Source: Romanomermis culicivorax (taxonomy: Eukaryota; Nematoda; Enoplea; Mermithida; Mermithidae). From it: a stretch of 64,000 nucleotides of DNA. Under the pieces are notes generated by a model that had not been told where the DNA came from, made no database searches, and saw only the letters and a list, made by a program, of their open reading frames with translations. Position numbers and translations under genes: made by a program. The DNA lies in the NCBI GenBank assembly GCA_963922205.1, contig CAWUHX010000303.1, positions 62,001 through 126,000 of the forward strand, written 5' to 3'. Shown piece after piece: positions 56,781 through 64,000 of the stretch (positions within the stretch are counted from its first letter, which is position 1; each line of letters opens with the position of its first letter).

Positions 56781-57650
56781 ACGACTACGCTCAGCCAAAG
56801 AGTTGGAGAATGATGATTGCTGAGTGATATTCCAATGAATTAATATCCCGAAAATTGGCATTGTTTTTACAACACTTGAAACAGCTTAGCAAACGAAAAT
56901 GAAACATTTTAGAAGCAAAATTCAGACATTAAACAAACAAAATATAAACCCTATAAACACTGGTAGTAACACTTTATAATTTTGATCAGCCGGCATATAG
57001 GTGAATAAACAAAATTTCAAAATTTCAAAATATAGATAAATTTATTTATTTTAACAAAAAAATTTAAAATTAAAAAAAAAAAAATTCTAAATTAATAAAA
57101 TTATTCAAAGTTATTTGTAAAATTTTTTTCACATGTGAATTTTGAATTTAATAATAATAGGTAAAAATTTTTCCAATTTTTGAATATATTTAAATCTATT
57201 TATTTAAAAAATAAATAATGAAAATTGAATATTAAAAAAAATCTCAAATTTTTTTTAAATATTCTAAATATATTTGTGGAATTTCATTTTTCGAATATAT
57301 ATTTTCAATTTAATAACAATAAGTTGGAATTTTTTTTTAAATTTTGAATGTAGTTCAATTAATCCATTCTAAAAAAATTTAATGGATATTAAATTTAAAA
57401 AAAAAATTTCAAATTTTCGAAATAATTTAAGTTTATTGGTGGAATTTAATTTTACAAACTTATATTTTGAACTGAACGAAATAAATTAATAATGTTTTAA
57501 AAATTGAATATGAATAAATTTATTTATTATTGATGAAACTAAAAATTTAATATAAAAGTAGTTATTAAATTTTTCTTAAGTAAATTAATATAAAATTATT
57601 CGAAAAAAAATTTTTCAAATTTTTAAATTGTCAATAATAAATTTTTTCTT
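56781..57650. other. AT-rich DNA
   Basis: Long A and T runs, no gene. Possibly old AT-rich satellite. Confidence 0.4.
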
Positions 57651-58828
57651 CTTTTCGTTTTCTTGTTCTCTTTTTTTTGGGTTGTAGTAACTTTTTGTAT
57701 TTTTCAATTTCTTTTGTTTTGTTTCTTTATTTGTTCTCTTTTTTTGTGCGTTCTACATATTCGAATGGAATTTTTTCCTTGTTTCTTGTGTTTCGTTTTT
57801 TGTTTTTTTTTTCTACTTTTACACATTATGTGTCTAATTTTTTTAAATTTTGTCCTTTTCTGTTTTTTTGGTTTGCTTTACAATGTTTTTCACACTTGTG
57901 TATAATTTTTTGTTTTTTTAATTTCTTCTCTTTAAATGTTTATTTATTTTCCTTTTTTTGTGTTTTTCACAATTGTGTCCAATTTTTTGACTTTTTAAAT
58001 TTTTTCTGTTTTGTTTTTTTCCTTTGTTTTTTTGTGTTTTCCACATTTGTATATATGTTTTGTCTTTTTTTGTTTCTTATGTTGATTTTTGTTTGTTTTT
58101 TGTTTGTATTTCACACATTTGTATGTTCCTTTTTTGTCTTTTATTTATTTCATCCATTTTGTTTTTTGTTTGTTTCTTGTTTTTGTGTTTTTCACAATTG
58201 TGTTTAATTTTAGCCTTTTTTAGTTGCTTCTGTTTGGTGTTTTTGTTTGTTTTCTTTTTTTGTGTTTACCACATTTGTATGTAGTTTTTGTCTATTTTTG
58301 TTTCTTATGTTGATTTTTGTTTATTTTTTGTTTGTATTTCACACATTTGTATGTTATTTTTTGTCTTTTTTTGATTTCCTCCGTTTTGTCTTTTTCTTTG
58401 TTTTTTTGTGTTTTTCACAATTATGTCCAATTTTTTGTCTTCTTTTAATTTCTTCTGTTTTGTTTTTTTCTTTGTTTTCTTTTTATTGTGTTTTCGACAT
58501 TTGTATATAGTTTTTTTGTCTATTTTTGTATCTTCTGTTTATTTTTGATTGTGTTTCACACATTTGTATATGATCTTTTGTCTTTTTTAATTTCTTCTGT
58601 TTTGTTTTTTCTTTGTTTTCTTTTTTTGTATTTTTCACAATTGTCTCCAGTTTTTTGTCATTTTTGTTTTTTTCTTTGTTTTCTTTTTTTGTATTTTTTA
58701 CAATTCTCTCCAGTTTTTTGTCATTTTTGTAATTTCTTCTGTTTGATTTAATTGTTCGTTTTTTTATTTGTGTTTTTCACAATTGAGCCAAGTTTTTGTC
58801 ATTTTTCTTCTGTTTTTTTGTTTTTTGT
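57651..58828. repeat. T-rich tandem repeat
   Basis: Units like TTTTTGTGTTTTTCACAATT and TGTCTTTTTTTAATTTCTTC repeat about every 110-130 bases over more than 1 kb. Phe-rich open frames are artefacts. Confidence 0.75.
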
Positions 58829-58995
58829 CGCTGCACGAATTGTCGTCGACGCAGCCGCCAATGGTGGACGGCGAACGGCCGAAACTGCCTGCGTCGCCGC
58901 TGCGGTCGTCGTCGCCGTTGACGCTAAACGCTGGCGGAAATCCGAGAGGGAAAAAAAGGATAATTGAACAACAACAACAAAAAAACAATTTATAG
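58829..58995 (+). CDS. Isolated GC-rich coding-like segment (uncertain)
   Basis: A 165-bp island of high GC is set inside about 2.3 kb of T-rich repeat. One plus-strand frame reads STQPPMVDGERPKLPASPLR, continues Ser/Pro/Gly/Lys-rich, and ends EQQQQKNNL and TAG. The other frames are Ala/Val- or Cys/Phe-rich. It looks like an exon of a nuclear-type low-complexity protein, but there is no acceptor AG just upstream and no partner exon, so it may be a relic. Confidence 0.3.
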
Positions 58996-59900
58996 TTTTT
59001 TTGGTCGAAATTTAACATTATGTATTTTTTTCCTTGTGTATTTTTCCATGCTTTGATTTTATTTCTTCATATTTTTTGTACTTTTTCTTTCTTCTTGTCT
59101 TTTTTTCGTGATTCTTTCTTTGTTTTTCAATTTGTTGTTTTTTCAACTTTTTTCTTTATTGTATTTATTTTTTGCGTTTTCTGATCTTTTTTCCGTTATA
59201 CTTGGCAATTTTTTCTTTTTTTTTCGGCATTTTCTGTACTTTTTTGTATTTTTTATTTTTTTTACTTTTTTCTTTCTTCTAAGAATTGTTATATTGTTTT
59301 TTTCTTTATTGTTTTAATATTTTTCGTACTATTTTCCCTTGTTTCTTCATTTTCCGTACTTTTTTCTTTACTGTGGCTTGTATTTTCTGTGCTTTTTTCT
59401 TACTTTTTCAAGTTTTTGGTAATTTTTTGTACTTTTTCCTTTATTATTTTAATTGTTTTGTATTTTCTGCATTGTTCATTTATTGTTTTCATGTTCTAGT
59501 ATTTTTCTGTTCTTTTTCCTTTTTTTTAACTTTTTGTATAAGTTTTTGCACTTTTTTCTTTATCGTCTTTTTTTTGTATTTCTTTGTGCTTTTTTCTTTT
59601 TTTTTAATTTTTTGAATTTTCTTGTACTCCTTTCTCAATTGTTTTTATTTTTTGCATTTAATGCATTTTTCCCTGCTGCTTTATTTTTTGTACTTTTTTC
59701 TTTATTGTTTTATTTTGTAATCTTTTGTGGTTTTTTCTTTTTTTTCAAGTTTTTTTGTATTTTTTCGTACGGTTTTTTTTATTGTTTTTATTTTGGTTGT
59801 ATATCTTGTACTTTTTTTTATTGTTTCTTTATTTTTAACTTCTTCGACTACTGTTTTTTTTGTTTCCTTAGCTTTTTTTGCAAAAATTTTTTTTGCATAA
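58996..59900. repeat. T-rich low-complexity DNA
   Basis: TTGTACTTTTTTCTTTATTG-like units; no genes. Confidence 0.75.
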
Positions 59901-60640
59901 AATCGTCGAAACTGTAAAAAACTATAAAAAGATTCGTTCGTTTTCTATCAAAATTTCACAATTTTTGATACAAAAATTCAAATTTTGTTACATTTCCTTC
60001 GAAAATTGACAGAAATGTTTCCTATTTTCAATTGAAAAATGGATTTTTTCTGCAATTCTCGATCCAAAATCTAAAAATTTTATGTCAAAATGATTTTGAA
60101 TTAAAGGATTTGAATCAATTTTTTTTTTTATTTAGTCGTCACAAATTTTTGGGACATTTGGAATTTGAAAATTTGGAAAATTTTCAACAGTATAACTAAA
60201 TTTTTTTCCGTAACATCTTTCGAAAATTTTGTGAATTTTCATGAAAAATTTTCAATTTTTTATACAAAAATCTACATTTTCTCGAATTTTCGTCGAAAAT
60301 TGATAGAAATTCTTCCGATTTTTAGTTGAAAAATGTTTTTTTTGAATTGAGAATTTTATGTCAAAAATTTTGCATTTTCTATCACTTCAATCAATTTTTT
60401 TCGTCAGAAATTGATAAAAAATCGTTCGATTTTTATAAAAATTTGACAATTTTTGATGCAAAAATCCAAATTCACTCTCAAATTTTTTGGTGAAAATTAA
60501 CAAAAATATTTCCGATTTTCAATTGAAAGATTTTTTTGCAAAACATTAATTTTTCTTTTTTTACGCTTTTATTTTTATGCTTTGCTTTTTTTCAACTCTT
60601 TCCAATTTATAAAATTTAAAATTTGGCTTTGAAAAATTAA
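59901..60640. repeat. AT-rich diverged tandem repeat
   Basis: CAATTTTTGATACAAAAATC, CGTCGAAAATTGATAGAAAT and variants recur with roughly 200-bp spacing. No gene. Confidence 0.5.
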
Positions 60641-60815
60641 AATTTGGTCCAAAATGTATATCAAAAATTGATATTTTTCTATAGTAAAAAAATTCAACTT
60701 TTTTCAAATTTGGCGCCAAATTCAACTAACCTGCGCATAATATTCGATAAAGACGACGTCGAGGTTACCGCGCAGCAATGGTGGGAAAAATTTCATAGCA
60801 TATTTAAAAAATTTC
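60641..60815 (+). other. Short coding-like segment
   Basis: LRIIFDKDDVEVTAQQWWEK is read around 60730-60790 in a patch less AT-biased than its surroundings, ending at an acceptor-like TTTCAG that begins the satellite. Too little to call a gene. Confidence 0.2.
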
Positions 60816-62035
60816 AGGGTCTGACCAACGGGAGTGAAGTCTCGGTCCTCACTCTTCCATGAAACTCCTTCACCAAACCCCAACCAATTTCCTTGATTTT
60901 TTTAGAATATTGAAATTTAAAGGTCTCACCATCGGGAGTGAAGCCCCGCCTTAACTTTTTCATGTAATTCCTTCCCAAAACTCAACCAATTTCTGGGATT
61001 TTTAGAAAGTTTCGAAATTTCAAGGTCTGACTATCGGGAGTGAATCCCCACCCTTACCTTTTATGGGAGTCTAGAATAAACCACGACCATTTTACATAAT
61101 ATGCCTCCGTGAAAGTCGAAAAATTTCGGAGGTTTTTTTCAAATTTCGAAAATTCTAGGGTCTGATCATTGGGAGTGAACTCCCACCCTTATTTTTCCAT
61201 GGGATGCTAGAATAAACCAGGGCCATTTTACATAATATTCCTCAGTGAAAGTCGGAAAACATAGGAGGCTTTTTTCAAATTTCGAAATTTTGGGGTCTGA
61301 CCATCGGGAGTGAAGTCACATTCTTACTTTTCCATGGGATGCTAGAATAAACCAGGGCCATTTTACATAGTATCCCTCAGTGAAAGTCGAAAAATTTTGG
61401 AGGTTTTTTTCAAATTTCAAAATTTCGGGGTCAGACCATCGGGAGTGAAGTCACACTCTTGCTTTTCCATGGGATTCTTAAATAAACCAGGGCCATTTTA
61501 TATAATATCCCTCAGTGAAAGTCGAAAAATTTTGGAGGTTTTTTTCAAATTTCAAAATTTCGGGGTCAGACCATCGGGAGTGAAGTCACACTCTTGCTTT
61601 TCCATGGGATTCTTAAATAAACCAGGGCCATTTTATATAATATCCCTCAGTGAAAGTCGAAAAATTTTGGAGGTTTTTTTCAAATTTCAAAATTTCGGGG
61701 TCAGACCATCGGGAGTGAAGTCACACTCTTGCTTTTCCATGGGATTCTTAAATAAACCAGGTCCATTTTACATAATATTTTTGAGTGAAAATGAAAAAAT
61801 TCTGGGGATTTTTTCGAAATTTCGAAATTTTGGGGTCTGACCATCGGGAGTAAAGTCACACTGTTGCTTTTCCATGCGATTCTAGAATAAACCAGGTCCA
61901 TTTTACATAATATTTTTGAGTGAAAATGAAAAAATTCTGGGGATTTTTTCGAAATTTCGAAATTTTGGGGTCTGATCATCAGGAGTGAAGTTGCGCCCTT
62001 ACTTTCACATGAACTTCTAAAATGAACCAGGCGCA
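60816..62035. repeat. Satellite of about 135-bp units
   Basis: GACCATCGGGAGTGAAGTCA-type cores at 61299, 61434, 61569, 61704, 61839 and 61974 (period 135), with looser units before. Three central copies are almost identical. Since 135 is a multiple of three, a repeat-encoding frame of 147 codons stays open, but it is not evidence for a gene. Confidence 0.8.
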
Positions 62036-62082
62036 TTTCTATATAATATCCCTCCTTTTTCTAGGATTTTTCTGAAACATCG

Positions 62083-62348
62083 AACTGGAATAATAGTAGC
62101 CTCTGAATAGCTAAGTTTAATAAGGCTAACTAACACAACATACAATAGTAATGTATTGAGTAGAATTAACAGTAACTGAGTGACTATGCAAAATAACACG
62201 GCTTATATACCATCATGGAAATTCCGGAAATATCTTAGATAATTTTATAATAGACATGAACAGTATAGTATGGAAGATTCTAGAACTTTCCAGGACAATG
62301 TAGTACATGAAATGTATCTGCACATCATATTACGCGATCACACTGTAG
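62083..62348 (+). repeat. Direct repeat copy 1 carrying a heat-shock-element-like motif
   Basis: Matches 63623-63893: TGAATAGCTAAGTTTAAT, AACACAACATA, GACATGAACAG, ACATGAAATGTAT. It contains GAAGATTCTAGAACTTTC at 62273-62290. Confidence 0.65.
62273..62290. promoter_or_regulatory. Heat-shock-element-like motif, four units
   Basis: GAAnnTTCnnGAAnnTTC is matched exactly at every fixed base. It is the binding pattern of trimeric HSF. No hsp gene is visible nearby. Confidence 0.5.
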
Positions 62349-62689
62349 GATATGAATCAATAATCAATCTTGCTTTGGTTAGCTCCAAAGACAAGACGTT
62401 GGAGGGTGTTGCGACTGGTACAATGCAGAAGGTTTGGTCACACCGTAAAAGGTAAAAGTCCTGCTCATGGTTTTCTTCTTCATCTCCTGTTGATCGGTGT
62501 ATGTTCATGTCACTATTCAGTTTTTATTGCACTGACTCTAGTAAAAAAGGCATGCAACAATGAATAACTTATAATAAAATTCCTAATAAAATCACTATTA
62601 AAAAAAATTAAATGGATAGTTAGAGGTTGATAATTTAATTAATTAGTAATTAGTAATTAAATATTGTGGTGAGTTTTTTAAAAATAACT
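62349..62689. other. Spacer upstream of the second Ig-gene promoter
   Basis: No gene supported; AT-rich TTAATTAATTAGTAATTAG near 62640. Confidence 0.35.
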
Positions 62690-63040
62690 GTTTTCAAACT
62701 TAAACATAACAGCATTGTGTGCTATTCTACTATACATATCTATACTGAGAAGTCTATTGCATAACAGCACATGTGCCAATTTTCAGCACAGTGAATAACA
62801 TTGTTATTTGTTCGCGCTACTAATAAACTACATAGAGCATACCCATTTAATTCAAAAACAGAACTTCGCATGCTCACTTGGCATATCATATTTTGATAAA
62901 ATGTTATGTTAAAAGTTCAAATAAATAGTTGATTGGAAATAATAACATGTTTTTCAATGTATAATATATAAATAGTTCTTCTTCGGAATAAGTTTCAGTT
63001 TTCAGTGTAATCTTTCATCTATTCCATTTTTGTGATGATT
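62690..63040 (+). promoter_or_regulatory. Promoter of a second Ig-type gene (paralogous)
   Basis: TATATAAATA (62965-62974) lies about 30 bases before the initiator TTCAGT (A at 62997), followed by TTTCAGTGTAATCTTTCATC, closely matching the leader at 26200-26247. Upstream blocks such as ACATATCTATACTGA are also shared. Confidence 0.6.
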
Positions 63041-63095
63041 ATGATACATTTATTAACATTGATATGCTCACTTTTTTATTTCAGAGTTGAAGCAG
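63041..63095 (+). CDS. Signal-peptide exon of a second Ig-type gene (partial)
   Basis: MIHLLTLICSLFYFRVEA plus one base, then a GTATAT donor: 55 nt, 18 codons and phase 1, exactly as exon 1 at 26248-26302 (shared LL, LIC, F and A-G ends). An in-frame ATG at 63035 would add two residues. The next exon would be expected about 1.4 kb on, outside the window. It points to a second paralogue in the same orientation; what domains it carries is unknown. Confidence 0.65.
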
Positions 63096-64000
63096 GTATA
63101 TTTAATCATGATTAAATCTGCAACTCGGATTGAATGTCATCTTTTAAACAATTAGAAAAAAATTTTCGAAATTTTTTTTAAATCTCGTAAATTTAAAAAA
63201 AAAAAATTTGCAGATTTCAATTTAATTGGATGCAATTTTTTATATGATTGAAATAAGAAAATTTGGATTAAAAAACTGAAAAACAATCAGAGCTACAAAA
63301 AAAGTCAGCTTGATAACTTTTCATCAAAAACAAGGTGGAAAATTTTGAAATTGTTCATCGTGAATCTGAGTTGAGCTAATTCAACAGTTTAAAAATTTCT
63401 GAACTAATCATTTTCACTGCTTCACCTCTAATGCTTAAATAAATTGGACACTTCTCTGAATGGAGCAGAGTGCTCTTCGCCCATAACACAACTGAGGCTT
63501 TTTTCACAAAATCAAGTGCTAAGTGGCGAAAATTAAATTTCTTGTGTAATGTTTCTGTTGATCTTGAATATTGAATGGCCCGAGTTGAGAATAGATTAGC
63601 ATCCAGATAATTTGTGAATATCCAACTGGAATACCAGCTTGTGAATAGCTAAGTTTAATTAAGCTAAACAACACAACATAAAATACTAGCGCACTGAATA
63701 GCAAAATTAACAGCTGAGAGTATATAGACAATAAAACTGCTTATATACTATCATGAGAAATAATAACAGAATATTCTAGAATATTATTAATATACATGAA
63801 CAGAATATTATAGAATATTATGGAAGTTTCTAGAAGTTTCCAGGAAAATGTAATACATGAAATGTATTTCTGCACCATATTATGTGATCATCACTTTTGA
63901 TCTTGTCTTAGGTCAAAATACGTCAGCAGTATAACTGAAGAGGCTATTGTTTCCTACACCACTGATTATTGTAGGTCGCACAATACAGTTTCTTATAGGT
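63096..64000 (+). other. Intron 1 of the second gene (to window edge)
   Basis: AT-rich, no coding exon seen, and it contains the second direct-repeat copy at 63623-63893. Confidence 0.45.
63623..63893 (+). repeat. Direct repeat copy 2 with heat-shock-element-like motifs
   Basis: Second copy of 62083-62348. GAAGTTTCTAGAAGTTTC (63823-63840) keeps the four-unit pattern although the spacer bases differ from copy 1. A further GAATATTCTAGAA (63769-63781) adds three units. Confidence 0.65.

Noticed and set aside
61397-61840. 147-codon repeat protein
   Set aside because: Open only because the satellite unit is 135 bp; flanking units contain stops.

Overview
The window is eukaryotic, AT-rich and dominated by transposable elements and satellites. 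It carries short-exon genes with GT-AG introns, TATA/initiator promoters and AATAAA signals. Three separate arrays of the hexamer TTAGGC, the nematode telomere unit, suggest a nematode. A repeat-rich mermithid-like genome is my guess, not something I can prove. All calls come from reading the sequence; no database search was run.

Layout. 1-6262: the 3' part of a decayed LTR retrotransposon, with the integrase end (GPY/F motif), then about 5 kb of broken accessory ORFs (one resembling a DEDDy 3'-5' exonuclease), a polypurine tract and the start of the 3' LTR. 6263-21000: satellites, foldback elements, a hAT-like insertion, a broken gene and a small secreted-protein gene (8625-9015, minus strand). 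21385-22930: a three-exon secreted-protein gene. 23-26 kb: a dimeric tRNA-derived SINE and unannotated DNA. 26248-39631: the main gene, 23 exons encoding a signal peptide, ten Ig domains and a C-terminal von Willebrand A-like domain (about 1119 residues), with transposons in its introns. 39.7-44.1 kb: a solo LTR, a TTAGGC element, and a full-length mariner-type element split by another solo LTR. 45.9-48.7 kb: a large intron-poor ORF of unknown family. 49.4-54.5 kb: a gypsy reverse-transcriptase fossil, solo LTRs and a foldback element. 54620-55173 (minus): a small acidic secreted protein. 55.4-62 kb: SINEs, satellites and pyrimidine-rich low-complexity DNA. 62.1-64 kb: a diverged copy of the Ig gene's promoter and signal-peptide exon, so a second paralogue starts here and leaves the window; it is bracketed by direct repeats that each carry a perfect four-unit heat-shock-element-like motif.

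The most interesting system is the Ig gene. Nine of its ten Ig domains are near-identical two-exon cassettes, all symmetric phase 1-1, with internal introns of 58-61 nt. Any cassette can be lost, gained or skipped without a frameshift. The VWA-like domain has lost all its metal-site residues, and a paralogue lies downstream in the same orientation. This looks like a fast-evolving family of secreted recognition or adhesion proteins; that role is inference.

Other accurate structural results are target-site duplications around three solo LTRs of one family (AAGG, AATG, TAAA), two of a second (GGGT, CAGC), two hAT-like elements (8 bp), a foldback element (ATCACT) and a mariner-type element (TA).
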